Below are positions 44,338-53,596 of a stretch of DNA of 64,000 nucleotides, one piece after another; within the stretch, counting starts at the first letter, position 1; every line of letters begins with the position of its first letter. The DNA lies in assembly GCF_900101885.1 (NCBI RefSeq), contig NZ_FNAN01000002.1, forward strand, positions 186,001 to 250,000. Reading direction: 5' to 3'. The notes beneath the pieces were generated by a model. It saw only the letters and a list, made by a program, of their open reading frames with translations, was not told the DNA's origin and made no database searches. Source of the DNA: Dyadobacter soli (GTDB lineage: Bacteria > Bacteroidota > Bacteroidia > Cytophagales > Spirosomataceae). The position numbers and the translations under genes are program-made.

Positions 44338-45372
44338 TTAGTCATCGGATTCCGGCCTGACTTTCAAAAGCCGCTGTAACCAGCTTTGCTGTTCGGCGGC
44401 TTCTGTTTTTTCCTCCGTAACTTCCGGCCCCGCATTTACCAGCTGTTCCAAATCGGGCTGACCGGCATTCACCCAGCAGGTATACCAGATATCTCCCACC
44501 ATTTGTACCGAAGCCCGCATTCGCCGCTCGACCTGCCCGGCAAGCGCACGATGGTATTTGTCGGAAAACTCGCGCGAATGCATGCGGGTAAGCACATTGT
44601 TCCGAAGTTCGAAACTGTACTTTTTATCGGCCTTGAAAGTTTCTGTGAGCTGTTTTTCAAAAAGCAGTACTGAATCCATTGCCGCATGCGAATCCCCGAC
44701 GGCTTTCCAAATGTCGTTTGCAATCTCCTGTCGGTAAACCGCCACTCCTAGCCACATATCGTATTCTTCCGCAAACAGCTCCGGCAGCCGCGATTCCCAG
44801 AACCCGTGAATGCCATCCTGGCCGGTAAGCTGCCCATTGTAATTGCGGGTGGTGTGCAGCGGCACGTGTGCGTCGGCAATGTAATGCCCGAGGTCGGCGG
44901 AAATGCGCAGGATACGGGTGGCACTCTTTTCTTTAAATGCAGCTGTCAGCTGCGATGTAGCTACCTGAATGTGCCAAGGCACGATACCGTGTTTGCGCAG
45001 GCTATCCTCTCCTATTTTCTTCACAGCAGCCTGCCAATGTTTCGGGAGTATCGCCAGCGCACTATCGCCATACACATCGAGATCGATAAAATGCCGCTCC
45101 GCTTCGCCGATGACAGCATACCGCCGCTTGTCGGGATTGACGGCATTTTCAGTCAGGTAATCAATGTACTTTTTATAGAAAACCTGCATTTCAACCGGCA
45201 GCCTGAAAACCGCCAAACGGTTGATCCGCTTGTGCGCCCAGAAGCCCCAAACGGCTTTGGAGCCGCTTTGGAGCATCAAAAACGCCATAACAAGGCTGTA
45301 ATACAGCACTTTTTTGAAAAAAAATCGATTTTTTTCAGACTTTTTTCGTCGGAAATGAGGTAACGACGCCAT
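44338..45372 (-). CDS. Zinc-dependent phospholipase C / S1-P1 nuclease-like exported protein
   Basis: 344 residues from ATG 45372. A hydrophobic signal (VLYYSLVMAFLMLQSGSKAV) is followed by WGFWAHKRIN; in this superfamily the mature N-terminal Trp and the His help bind a trinuclear zinc site. Other candidate ligands: ERHFIDLD, ADLGHYIADAHVPLH (H-x3-D and H), and later acidic/His residues. It could be a phospholipase C or a nuclease; the C-terminal 50 residues are charged and low-complexity. A TTG-initiated extension to 45474 is less likely. Single gene with a 344-bp divergent upstream region. Confidence 0.83.
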   Translation of the reverse strand: MASLPHFRRKKSEKNRFFFKKVLYYSLVMAFLMLQSGSKAVWGFWAHKRINRLAVFRLPVEMQVFYKKYIDYLTENAVNPDKRRYAVIGEAERHFIDLDVYGDSALAILPKHWQAAVKKIGEDSLRKHGIVPWHIQVATSQLTAAFKEKSATRILRISADLGHYIADAHVPLHTTRNYNGQLTGQDGIHGFWESRLPELFAEEYDMWLGVAVYRQEIANDIWKAVGDSHAAMDSVLLFEKQLTETFKADKKYSFELRNNVLTRMHSREFSDKYHRALAGQVERRMRASVQMVGDIWYTCWVNAGQPDLEQLVNAGPEVTEEKTEAAEQQSWLQRLLKVRPESDD

Positions 45373-45535
45373 ACAATATTCGGAAGGTGTTTGTAGCGGT
45401 TTTACACCTTTTAAGACGTCATTTACAAAAAAAGGTAACAGAATGGCCGCTTTTTGAAACTTGTTTTTCGCCAACGGCCAGTTTTTGAATGTGAAGGGTG
45501 CCCACAGCTAGCTAACAGGCTGTACTATTAAAAAT

Positions 45536-45572
45536 TTTCCAAAAAAATATTCTCAGAATAATATTTTGGAAA
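45536..45572. other. Imperfect AT-rich inverted repeat in the 45373-45716 intergenic region
   Basis: TTTCCAAAAAAATATTCT (45536-45553) and AGAATAATATTTTGGAAA (45555-45572) are complementary with about two mismatches. The surrounding 344 bp between the divergent phospholipase-like and Dabb genes contain no gene and become very AT-rich after 45530. Confidence 0.45.
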
Positions 45573-45666
45573 GTAGATTTTCGGGGGTTGTTTCTTTTCT
45601 TCAATATTAAATTTTCAAAATTATTTATATTTAATATCCAAATAATACAATAATAGATTTAAGTTT

Positions 45667-45674
45667 TACCTTTG
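45667..45674 (+). promoter_or_regulatory. Candidate -7 box for the Dabb-domain gene
   Basis: TACCTTTG fits TAnnTTTG, 42 bp before the ATG at 45717. No -33 TTG; the upstream DNA is AT-rich. Confidence 0.45.
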
Positions 45675-45716
45675 TAGCAGAAGAAATAGATAATTGCATT
45701 TATTGAATTTGCTATA

Positions 45717-46121
45717 ATGGAAAGGAAAAATAAAACATTAGGATATTTAGTGCCGGTTTTCGCGCTTTGCGTGTTTATGCTGGTCATTTACGGAGCTTAC
45801 GTTCCGCATAAGCCTGCCGAAATCCAGCGCGTGGTTTGTATCAAGTTTAAACCTGGTACTACTACACAGGAAGTTGAAAAACACCTGCGCGATTTTGCAA
45901 CTATGAAGAAATCCGTGAAAGATGTCGTAGCCTACTCGGCCGGACATGTGCAAAAGGCGGACAACAGTAGTGAGGAATTTGACGTGATCCACTACCTGAC
46001 GTTCCGCACCAAAGAAGCTGCCCGGGAATACACATTGAATGCAGACAGAAATGCATTCGTGAAGGCCAACGAAGGTCAATGGGACAATGTGTTGGAGATG
46101 AATTCCAACATCGAGAAGTAA
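45717..46121 (+). CDS. Membrane-anchored Dabb (stress-responsive A/B barrel) protein
   Basis: 134 residues: one N-terminal membrane segment (TLGYLVPVFALCVFMLVIYGAYV) and a dimeric alpha/beta-barrel Dabb domain beginning IQRVVCIKFKPGTTTQEVEKHL and ending FDVIHYLTFRTKEAAREY. Probably a periplasm-facing domain. Function of Dabb proteins is mostly unknown. Single gene, followed by a strong terminator. Confidence 0.87.
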   Translation: MERKNKTLGYLVPVFALCVFMLVIYGAYVPHKPAEIQRVVCIKFKPGTTTQEVEKHLRDFATMKKSVKDVVAYSAGHVQKADNSSEEFDVIHYLTFRTKEAAREYTLNADRNAFVKANEGQWDNVLEMNSNIEK

Positions 46122-46150
46122 TTAATAATAGTAATAGGAGTGAAAATCTT

Positions 46151-46181
46151 AAAGAGAGCCGGGCATCCCGGCTCTCTTTTT
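46151..46181. terminator. Bidirectional terminator between Dabb and ung genes
   Basis: AAAGAGAGCCGGG-CAT-CCCGGCTCTCTTTTT, a 13-bp perfect stem with a triloop and T-runs on both strands. Confidence 0.85.
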
Positions 46182-46191
46182 ATTTACACCA

Positions 46192-46857
46192 CTACCAGTT
46201 GATCGGGTCGAGGCCCTTGCTTTCCAGGTATTCGTTGGCCTTGCTGAAATGTTTTGTGCCAAACCAGCCGCCGCCATTGGCCGACATCGGTGAAGGGTGC
46301 TTGGCTTTCAGCACATAGTGCTTCGACTCGTCGATAACCGCACCCTTTTCCTGGGCATACCGGCCCCAGAGCATGAAAACGACATTGCTTTTCTCATCCG
46401 AAACACATTTGATCACGGCATCCGTAAACCGCTCCCAGCCTTTGCCCTGGTGCGAGCCCGCCGCAGCCGCCTGGACGGTCAACGTCGCATTCAAAAGCAG
46501 TACGCCCTGCTTCGCCCAGCGTTCGAGGTTGCCGGTTTGCGGGAACGGCTTGCCCAGGTCCTGCTGGATTTCTTTGAATATATTGAGCAACGAAGGAGGC
46601 ATTCGCACACCGTCGTTGACCGAGAAGCAAAGGCCATTGGCCTGGCCCGCGCCGTGGTATGGGTCCTGGCCGAGAATCACCACTTTACAATCATCGAAAC
46701 TGCAATAATTGAATGCATTGAAGATCTGATTCCCCGGCGGAAATATTTGTTTGGTTTTATATTCTTCCTTGACAAAAGCGGTGAGCGATGCGAAATAAGG
46801 CTTCTCAAACTCGGGTGCGAGCCGCTCTTTCCACGACTGCTCAATTTTTACATCCAT
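46192..46857 (-). CDS. ung: Uracil-DNA glycosylase
   Basis: Excises uracil from DNA (base excision repair). 221 residues from ATG 46857, the normal family-1 length. The catalytic GQDPYHG is at residues 63-69 (Asp65) and the DNA-intercalation motif HPSPMSA near residue 180. A longer open frame to 46953 lacks family similarity and would crowd the divergent apaG start. Confidence 0.97.
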   Translation of the reverse strand: MDVKIEQSWKERLAPEFEKPYFASLTAFVKEEYKTKQIFPPGNQIFNAFNYCSFDDCKVVILGQDPYHGAGQANGLCFSVNDGVRMPPSLLNIFKEIQQDLGKPFPQTGNLERWAKQGVLLLNATLTVQAAAAGSHQGKGWERFTDAVIKCVSDEKSNVVFMLWGRYAQEKGAVIDESKHYVLKAKHPSPMSANGGGWFGTKHFSKANEYLESKGLDPINW

Positions 46858-46964
46858 GCTGTTAAATTCGTTTTGGAAATCCAAATTATGTGTTTTTTGA
46901 TTTGGTTTTATCAGCAATTGATCACTATTTTCGTTCCTATTACTTTCCAACACCCTCGATCTAT

Positions 46965-47351
46965 ATGGTTTCCAAAGTTACAGATGGTGTCAAAGTCACC
47001 GTTTTGACGGAATATCAGCCCGATTACTCCAATCCGGGTCAGGATCATTTTGTGTTCACGTACAAGATCCTGATCGAGAACCACAGCGAGCATACCGTCA
47101 AGCTGTTGAGAAGGCATTGGCTGATCCACGACGCCAACGGAACGGTGCGTGAAGTAGAGGGAGCGGGCATTGTAGGGCTGCAACCCGTGCTGGAACCCGG
47201 CGATGTGCACGACTACGTTTCGGGCTGTAACCTGCGCACCGACATGGGCAAAATGGCCGGTACTTACCTGATGGAGCGCGTGCTCGACGGCCGGCAGTTC
47301 CGCGTCGTGATCCCCGCGTTTTCGCTCGTAGCACCCTACCGCCTCAACTGA
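46965..47351 (+). CDS. apaG: ApaG domain protein
   Basis: 128 residues, one fibronectin-type beta-sandwich ApaG domain: VTVLTEYQPDYSNPGQDHFVFTYKILIENHS, RRHWLIHDANG and GVGLQP-like (GIVGLQPVLEPGD) signatures. The cellular role (historically cobalt/magnesium efflux; F-box-like interaction domain) is unclear. The start at ATG 46965 matches the family; an upstream in-frame TTG at 46890 does not. It may share a transcript with the methyltransferase 41 bp downstream. Confidence 0.93.
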   Translation: MVSKVTDGVKVTVLTEYQPDYSNPGQDHFVFTYKILIENHSEHTVKLLRRHWLIHDANGTVREVEGAGIVGLQPVLEPGDVHDYVSGCNLRTDMGKMAGTYLMERVLDGRQFRVVIPAFSLVAPYRLN

Positions 47352-47392
47352 ATCACCGGCCGGGCAACGGCCTATTTTAAAATTCGACTGCA

Positions 47393-48169
47393 TTGATTGC
47401 TGCTTATATCAAGTACCTTTTGCGCTCCGGAAACGAGCATTCCATTCATTCCCCTTTCCTGTTCGAGCTTTATAACAATGTGATCGCGGTCCGGAAGGAC
47501 GATAATCCGGAGTACGAATCGATCCGCTCATTGCGTAAGGAACTGCTGCGTTCCGACGAACAAATCGAAATTCTCGACCTGGGCGCGGGCTCGCGTGTGA
47601 ACAAGTCGAACCTGCGGAAGATCAAAACAATCGCGAAAAACGCAGAAAAACCAGCAAAATTCGGACGGCTTTTTTATCGGCTCATCCAGCGTTTTCAACC
47701 GGCAACAATCCTCGAACTGGGTACCTCGCTCGGGCTTACTACATTATATATGTCGAAAGCCAAGCCGGATGCCCGGCTGATTACGTTCGAAGGCTGTCCG
47801 CAAACGGCCGGCAAGGCGCAGCAGCATTTCGAACGCGAGCATGCCGGTAACATCGAGGTAGTGCTCGGCAATATCGACGAAACGCTTCCAAAGCGCCTGG
47901 ACTCGCTCGACCGCCCGATCGACTTCGCCTATTTCGATGCCAATCACCGCTACGAACCTACCGTTCGCTATTTCGAACAATGCCTTCCGCACGCACAAAG
48001 CGGCTCGTTGTTCATTTTTGACGACATATACTGGTCGGAGGAAATGACGAAAGCCTGGGAATATATCAGAGCGCATCCGCAGGTAACGGTCACGGTAGAC
48101 CTGTTCTGGATCGGGCTGGTATTCTTCCGGAACGAGCAGGTGAAGGAGGATTTCACGCTCCGGTTCTGA
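47393..48169 (+). CDS. O-methyltransferase-like SAM-dependent methyltransferase
   Basis: 258 residues. The Rossmann core has ATILELGTSLGLTTLYMS (motif I) and a FDANHRYEPTVRYFEQCLPH acceptor-region typical of Methyltransf_24 enzymes, with SGSLFIFDDIYWSEEM. The start is probably TTG at 47393 (IAAYIKYLLRSGNEHSIHSPF, a recurrent N-terminus in Bacteroidota homologues by recollection). Substrate unknown. Confidence 0.87.
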   Translation: MIAAYIKYLLRSGNEHSIHSPFLFELYNNVIAVRKDDNPEYESIRSLRKELLRSDEQIEILDLGAGSRVNKSNLRKIKTIAKNAEKPAKFGRLFYRLIQRFQPATILELGTSLGLTTLYMSKAKPDARLITFEGCPQTAGKAQQHFEREHAGNIEVVLGNIDETLPKRLDSLDRPIDFAYFDANHRYEPTVRYFEQCLPHAQSGSLFIFDDIYWSEEMTKAWEYIRAHPQVTVTVDLFWIGLVFFRNEQVKEDFTLRF

Positions 48170-48278
48170 TTATTGTACCGTTAAATATTCCACACGCCCT
48201 TTAAATAATTCCCGAAGAGAGGCGAAGCAGCGTTCCTGGTAAAGTTTGCTAACTTTACCCTCCCTCGTCTCAACTTCC

Positions 48279-49259
48279 ATGACACCAAAATCCATCCTTA
48301 ATGCCCTCACAAGCAAGGGTATTATTTCCGATCAGCAGGCCGAAAGCATTGCTTCTTTCGAAGCGGAAAAGGCCTTTTCCATTCACTGGGAATTACGCTC
48401 GATACTTTACCTGGGTATCCTCATTTTCAGTTCCGGCGCCGGCATCCTGATCTACGAAAACATCGATACCATCGGCCATCAGGTAATCATCGCTGTCATT
48501 GCGCTTATTACCGCGGGCTGTTTTTACTATACTTACAAAAACAGCCTGCCCTATTCCCACGAGCAGATTCATAATCCCAACAAGCTGGTTGACTACGTGC
48601 TGTTGCTGGGCTGCTCGACGTTCCTCGGGCTGGAAGGTTACCTGCAATTCCAATACAACATGTTCGGCTCGCGGTACGGGCTGGCGGTGATCATCCCTAC
48701 CATCGTATTCTTCCTCTGCGCCTACCGTTTCGACCACCGCGGCGCATTGTCGATGGCCATTACCGGCCTTGCTTCGTGGCTGGGGCTCACTATCGCCCCG
48801 CTTTCGGTCATCTCCGGCAACGATTTCTCCGATGGCAAGCTCATCATGCCGGCCATCGCGCTTGGCTGCGTGCTCACGGCTGTGGGCTGGATTTCGGAAG
48901 AACAAAACATCAAAAAGCATTTCGCATTTACCTATATGCTCATGGGCGGGAACCTGGCTTGCATTGCCGCGCAAATCGGGCTGTTCAATGAGAGCGCACC
49001 AGTGCTCTATTTCCTGATCGGCATCGGGCTTTGCGCCTTTTTCGTCTACCGCGCACGTCATGCCCAGTCACTCCTGTTCCTGCTGATGGGTACGGTATAT
49101 GGCTATTCCATTCTCACCTACGCTATTTTCACCAGCATCGGGGCCGAGGCGGCGTTGGGGCTTGGGATCTTCTATTTCCTTTTTTCAAGTGTCGGCGTGA
49201 TTTACTTTCTGCTGAACTTCAAAAAATTTCTTGGCATTAAACCGGAGATCAAAAAATGA
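48279..49259 (+). CDS. DUF2157-type multi-spanning membrane protein
   Basis: 326 residues. A soluble N-terminal helix-rich segment (ILNALTSKGIISDQQAESIASFE, SHOCT/DUF2157-like) precedes eight or nine membrane segments. No transport or catalytic motif is visible. The ATG at 48279 is preferred over a TTG at 48246. The stop overlaps the ATG of the next gene (ATGA at 49256-49259), and both proteins share the design of short soluble N-terminus plus many membrane segments, so they probably form one complex. Confidence 0.78.
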   Translation: MTPKSILNALTSKGIISDQQAESIASFEAEKAFSIHWELRSILYLGILIFSSGAGILIYENIDTIGHQVIIAVIALITAGCFYYTYKNSLPYSHEQIHNPNKLVDYVLLLGCSTFLGLEGYLQFQYNMFGSRYGLAVIIPTIVFFLCAYRFDHRGALSMAITGLASWLGLTIAPLSVISGNDFSDGKLIMPAIALGCVLTAVGWISEEQNIKKHFAFTYMLMGGNLACIAAQIGLFNESAPVLYFLIGIGLCAFFVYRARHAQSLLFLLMGTVYGYSILTYAIFTSIGAEAALGLGIFYFLFSSVGVIYFLLNFKKFLGIKPEIKK

Positions 49260-50398
49260 AAAAGGCATACAACGAAACCTGGGTCGAAAACCTGCATTTG
49301 CAGCGTCTGGCCGCCGAATGGACCTCGAAAAACCTCCTTACCGCCGACCAGGAAGCGCAGGTGAAGGAATTGTTTCCTGAAAAATTCTACCGACCGGGCT
49401 TATTTGTCAAAATCGGCCTGTTTTGCTTTGCCGTGGTGGCAACCTCATTCTTTGTCGGCTTCCTGTCGCTGTTTATTTACGACACCGGCTCCGACCTGGG
49501 CTTTTCCACATTGAGCCTGATCTGCTGCGGGTGCTTCTTTTTTGTATTGGAATATTTGATTAAAACCAAAAACCTCTTCCATTCCGGCGTCGACAATGCA
49601 TTGCTCTATGCCGGCGTGACAGCGGCAATGGTGCCCGTTTTCCTACTTTTCGAGCACGCACCGCTTTGGGGATACTGCCTGATCGCGCTTGCCGTCATCA
49701 TCCCGGTGACCCTGCGTTACGCCGATTTGCTCGGCCCGCTGGCGATTTTCGGATTAGTATTCACGATCGTCGCCGAGTTGATGATGAAATTTCCATTGGG
49801 CAAAGCACTTTTGCCTTTTGCCGTGATGATCTTGTCGGCGGTAATATATGCGTTGGCGAGAAAAAGCAAGACTATCTACTACCGCGAATGCCGCCAGATC
49901 TTCGAAGTGCTTTCTCTGGTGACGTTCTATCTCGGCGGCAACTATCTCGTAGTGCGAGAACTGAATGCAATTATCGCCGGCCTGAATGTGTCTGTCGCCC
50001 CGCAAATTGCGTTCGCCCCGATGTTCTACGCATTTACATTGATCATCCCGCTGTCTTATATTTTCTTCGGGTTAAAAAGAGCCGACCGCATCCTGCTGAT
50101 CATCGGGCTGGTCGCTTTTGCATTCTCCGTTTACACATTCAGACACTACTTTGGGACATTAACACCTTCGCAGGAACTCGTACTCGCGGGTACGCTTATG
50201 ATCGTCGCAGCGATAGCCGCAATCAAATATTTGCATACACCCAAACACGGCATATCCGATGAACAGGACCGCAAAAACAGTCTTGAAAACCTGCAAGCCG
50301 TCATTGCGGCGCACGAACTTGGTGTTACACCAGGCGACCATGGCCTGGAATTCGGTGGTGGTACATTCGGCGGAGGCGGTGCAGGCGAGGTTTATTAA
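49256..50398 (+). CDS. Multi-spanning membrane protein with Gly-rich tail (DUF2157/DUF4401-like)
   Basis: 380 residues. An N-terminal soluble helix pair (LAAEWTSKNLLTADQEAQVKE) resembles the start of the preceding protein, followed by about nine or ten membrane segments. The C-terminus is cytosolic or periplasmic and ends FGGGTFGGGGAGEVY, like the Gly-rich tails of YgcG/TPM-type envelope proteins. Function unknown. Translationally coupled to the upstream membrane-protein gene. Confidence 0.78.
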   Translation: MKKAYNETWVENLHLQRLAAEWTSKNLLTADQEAQVKELFPEKFYRPGLFVKIGLFCFAVVATSFFVGFLSLFIYDTGSDLGFSTLSLICCGCFFFVLEYLIKTKNLFHSGVDNALLYAGVTAAMVPVFLLFEHAPLWGYCLIALAVIIPVTLRYADLLGPLAIFGLVFTIVAELMMKFPLGKALLPFAVMILSAVIYALARKSKTIYYRECRQIFEVLSLVTFYLGGNYLVVRELNAIIAGLNVSVAPQIAFAPMFYAFTLIIPLSYIFFGLKRADRILLIIGLVAFAFSVYTFRHYFGTLTPSQELVLAGTLMIVAAIAAIKYLHTPKHGISDEQDRKNSLENLQAVIAAHELGVTPGDHGLEFGGGTFGGGGAGEVY

Positions 50399-50454
50399 TT
50401 GAGCAAAAATTAGGAACTTGCAGCGGTTACATTGCCAATTACCGAAACCTACTT

Positions 50455-51444
50455 ATGAAAAAACTGCTTGCTCTAACGTTTCTAAATCTTTTTTGCTTCC
50501 ACGCATTTGCACAGTCGGCGAAGACCTCCGGCGGGGCTAAATCGGGCAACCCGGTATTTCCGGGCTGGTATGCCGATCCCGAAGGCATTATTTTCAACAA
50601 AACATATTGGATTTACCCCACGTTTTCGGCGCCTTATAACAAGCAGGTGCATATGGACGCATTTTCGTCCAAGGATCTCGTAACCTGGAACAAACACCCC
50701 AACATTATCGACACCTCCGCCGTAAAATGGGCCAAACGGGCGATGTGGGCACCGTCGATTATTGAAAAAGACAAAAAGTATTACTTGTTTTTCGGTGCTA
50801 ACGATATTCAGAACGACAATGAAAAAGGCGGTATCGGTGTTGCCGTGGCCGACCGCCCCGAAGGTCCATTCAAAGACCTGTTGGGTAAGCCGCTCATCGA
50901 CAAGTTCCATAATGGCGCTCAGCCGATCGACCAGTTTGTTTTCAAGGACAAAGACGGCCAGTATTATCTTTTTTATGGCGGCTGGAAGCATTGTAATGTA
51001 GCCAAGCTGAAAAGCGATTTTACAGGCTTCATCCCTTTCGAGGACGGCAAAACATTCCGCGAGATTACACCTGAAAACTATGTGGAAGGACCGTTCATGT
51101 TTATCCGCAATGGTAAATACTACTTCATGTGGTCGGAAGGCGGCTGGACAGGCCCGAACTATTCGGTAGCCTATGCCATTTCCGATTCCCCTTTCGGACC
51201 ATTCCAGCGCGTGGGCAAAATCCTGCAACAAGACCCGCAGGTTGCAACCGGCGCAGGCCACCACTCGATCATCCAGGTGCCGGGCAAGGATGAATGGTAT
51301 ATCGTTTACCACCGCCGCCCATTGACCGAAACCGACGGAAACCACCGCGAAACCTGTATAGACGTAATGTCTTTCGACGATAAGGGGCTCATCAATCCCG
51401 TAAAAATCACGCGGGAAGGGGTCAAACCTGTCCGCATCAAATAA
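50455..51444 (+). CDS. Glycoside hydrolase family 43 protein
   Basis: Exported five-bladed beta-propeller glycosidase of 329 residues, acting on arabinose- or xylose-containing glycans by family. Signal peptide KKLLALTFLNLFCFHAFAQ. Candidate catalytic residues: the general base Asp in GWYADPEG, the pKa modulator Asp in the MWAPSIIEKD to DGQYYLFYGG region, and the acid Glu in NYVEGPFMF. Complete length. It precedes the SGNH esterase gene by 13 bp, suggesting joint attack on decorated hemicellulose or pectin. Exact specificity is open. Confidence 0.88.
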   Translation: MKKLLALTFLNLFCFHAFAQSAKTSGGAKSGNPVFPGWYADPEGIIFNKTYWIYPTFSAPYNKQVHMDAFSSKDLVTWNKHPNIIDTSAVKWAKRAMWAPSIIEKDKKYYLFFGANDIQNDNEKGGIGVAVADRPEGPFKDLLGKPLIDKFHNGAQPIDQFVFKDKDGQYYLFYGGWKHCNVAKLKSDFTGFIPFEDGKTFREITPENYVEGPFMFIRNGKYYFMWSEGGWTGPNYSVAYAISDSPFGPFQRVGKILQQDPQVATGAGHHSIIQVPGKDEWYIVYHRRPLTETDGNHRETCIDVMSFDDKGLINPVKITREGVKPVRIK

Positions 51445-51457
51445 ATAACTAAACCCT

Positions 51458-53497
51458 GTGCTGAAAACTCTCCTCCCGGGCGGGCTCCTGAAAAGGGCCG
51501 CCACACACTTTCTGTTATCATCCATTTTAACGCTGCTTGCAGTTACTTATGGCACCGGACAGCATTTCAATCCGGTATATTTCAGCAAGTTGCCGCAAGA
51601 TTATCAACTCTACCCGCGCGATGCGGCCAGCCAGGCAAAAGTGCCCGTGGCGGGCGTTGTGGACGCGCCCGATTGGAAATATGTGTCCGTTCAGGTGTTG
51701 CGGAACGGCCAACCCTACCAGTACCGGAGAGCGGGCATTCAATATGGCGGAAACGGGAACGGCACATTCAGCGCAGAAGCGATAATCAAAGCCGAACGCG
51801 CCAATTACGATTTCAAAATTTCGCTTTGCAAACATTCTGACTCCACGCTGCTCGTCACCCGTACCCGGGTGGTGAGCGGCGATGTGTATATTTTGTCGGG
51901 GCAGTCCAATGCGACCGGATTCTTCGGCGAGGGCGATACGAGCATGTTTTGCCGGACATTCGGAAAGATCACCGGTAACCTCAACAACGACCACTACAAA
52001 GCCGCCGACACGCTATGGGCGCTTTCCAACATGCATCCCTACGATAATGGCGTGGGGACGATGGGTTTTGAAATCCAGAAGCAATTGATGGAAAAGTCGG
52101 GCGTTCCAAACTGCCTGATCAATGCAGGGTACCACTGGTCGTCGGCCTATTCGCATTCCATGCGTACCGAAAACAATCCCGCCGACTTCACGAACGGCTA
52201 TGGCAGAATGCTCTACCGCGCACGAAAGGCCGGAGTTACGCACGCCGTGAAAGCCTACATTTTCAGGCAGGGCGAGAGTGAAGCTTATGGCGAGGGTGGA
52301 AATTGGGAAGGGTATTTCGATGTTTTGTATAAAAACCTCAAAACCGATTTCCCCGCCATCGAAAAACTTTACGTTTGTCAGATCGATATCATTTACCATG
52401 TCGCGCTGATAGGTACGCTCATACGCGACCATCAACGTCGTCTGCCGGACATTCACCCCGATATCACCAGCATTGCGACCGTCGGTACCACAGGTTTCGA
52501 TGGCCTGCATTACAGCCGGGAAGGCAACAAACAAAGCGGCGCCGAGCTTTCGCGGCTGATGCTCCGCGACTTTTACGCATCCACCGATACCGACAATATC
52601 GACTCGCCCAACCTTCGAAAAGCATTCTACAATTCCGCTGAAAAGAATTCCCTGACGCTCGTTTTCGACGAAGGCCAGGCATTGAAATACCCCGAACCAT
52701 ACCGGCATCCGAGCGGGCCGTTGCTGGATTTGAAGGACTTCTTCTACCTCGACTATCAGGCCGGTCCGGTATCTTCCGGTAAAGCCGAAGGTAACCGCAT
52801 CATTCTCGACCTTAAATCCCCGCAAAACGCAAAAACGATTAACTACCTGCCGCCATACCTCGAAAAAGAGAGTCACTACTATCCTTTCACCGGTCCTTAC
52901 ATTACCAATGCGAGGGGAATGCGTGCATTCACTTTCCATGAAGTACCCATCGCTACCGCATTGCCGGGCACCGTGCTCGCTGCCCAGAGCGGGGAAAACG
53001 GGAATGTGAGGCTTTCGTGGCAACCTGTTGATGGAGCGAAAGGGTATCTGCTCGAACGTAAGTTTGGCGAAGATGCGAATTTTACGCCCGTCGCGCGGGT
53101 GGGTGAAGGCATTATCGAATGGCAGGATGAGCCAGGCGAATCGGCCGTGCCGGTGATTTACAGGCTTGTGGCGTTGAACGAGGTTGCCGAATCGGCTAAC
53201 CCGGCTTATGCAGAAGTGGCGCCGACGCTGATTTTAGGCACGGAAAAAGAACCGGACGCAGTTTTTGAGCTATTTCCCAATCCGGCCCAGCGTGGGGATG
53301 AGGTAACGGTTAAGTTTACCCGACCGCAAACCGGCAAAATCAGCCTCGTGGGTGTGAATGGCCAGTTTTTGATACACCGAAAGATTTCTATGAGCCCGCG
53401 TAGCTACTTTACAGTTCCGAGGCAGGCTTCGGGAATGCATTTGATCAGATTTGAGTCGGACGGCAGGGTTGTCACTAAAAAACTATGGATCAGATAG
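51458..53497 (+). CDS. Exported SGNH esterase (SASA/DUF303-type) with T9SS sorting domain
   Basis: 679 residues from GTG 51458. Signal peptide (THFLLSSILTLLAVTYGTGQ); SGNH/SASA carbohydrate-esterase domain with block I VYILSGQSN, RQGESEA and the catalytic Asp/His in DGLHYSREG; a fibronectin-III-like domain (about 505-580); and a C-terminal type IX secretion sorting domain starting FELFPNPAQRGDEVTV and ending TKKLWIR. Likely removes acetyl groups from polysaccharides at the cell surface, in concert with the GH43 gene upstream. The T9SS machinery is not in the window. Confidence 0.87.
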   Translation: MLKTLLPGGLLKRAATHFLLSSILTLLAVTYGTGQHFNPVYFSKLPQDYQLYPRDAASQAKVPVAGVVDAPDWKYVSVQVLRNGQPYQYRRAGIQYGGNGNGTFSAEAIIKAERANYDFKISLCKHSDSTLLVTRTRVVSGDVYILSGQSNATGFFGEGDTSMFCRTFGKITGNLNNDHYKAADTLWALSNMHPYDNGVGTMGFEIQKQLMEKSGVPNCLINAGYHWSSAYSHSMRTENNPADFTNGYGRMLYRARKAGVTHAVKAYIFRQGESEAYGEGGNWEGYFDVLYKNLKTDFPAIEKLYVCQIDIIYHVALIGTLIRDHQRRLPDIHPDITSIATVGTTGFDGLHYSREGNKQSGAELSRLMLRDFYASTDTDNIDSPNLRKAFYNSAEKNSLTLVFDEGQALKYPEPYRHPSGPLLDLKDFFYLDYQAGPVSSGKAEGNRIILDLKSPQNAKTINYLPPYLEKESHYYPFTGPYITNARGMRAFTFHEVPIATALPGTVLAAQSGENGNVRLSWQPVDGAKGYLLERKFGEDANFTPVARVGEGIIEWQDEPGESAVPVIYRLVALNEVAESANPAYAEVAPTLILGTEKEPDAVFELFPNPAQRGDEVTVKFTRPQTGKISLVGVNGQFLIHRKISMSPRSYFTVPRQASGMHLIRFESDGRVVTKKLWIR

Positions 53498-53596
53498 TTT
53501 CAACATATAATAGTAAGCGTTGCCGCCGAACGAAAAATTTTCTGACGGCTCTGCCAAACGGAATTCTTATGGCTGTTTTTCACTTTTTACGACATT

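Noticed and set aside
45373-45716. AT-rich intergenic region as a possible origin or transposon remnant
   Set aside because: No DnaA-box cluster, terminal repeats or transposase remains seen; only a promoter box and an imperfect hairpin.
52013-53023. 336-codon minus-strand frame under the SGNH esterase gene
   Set aside because: Antisense to a gene with intact SGNH and T9SS domains; no domain of its own.
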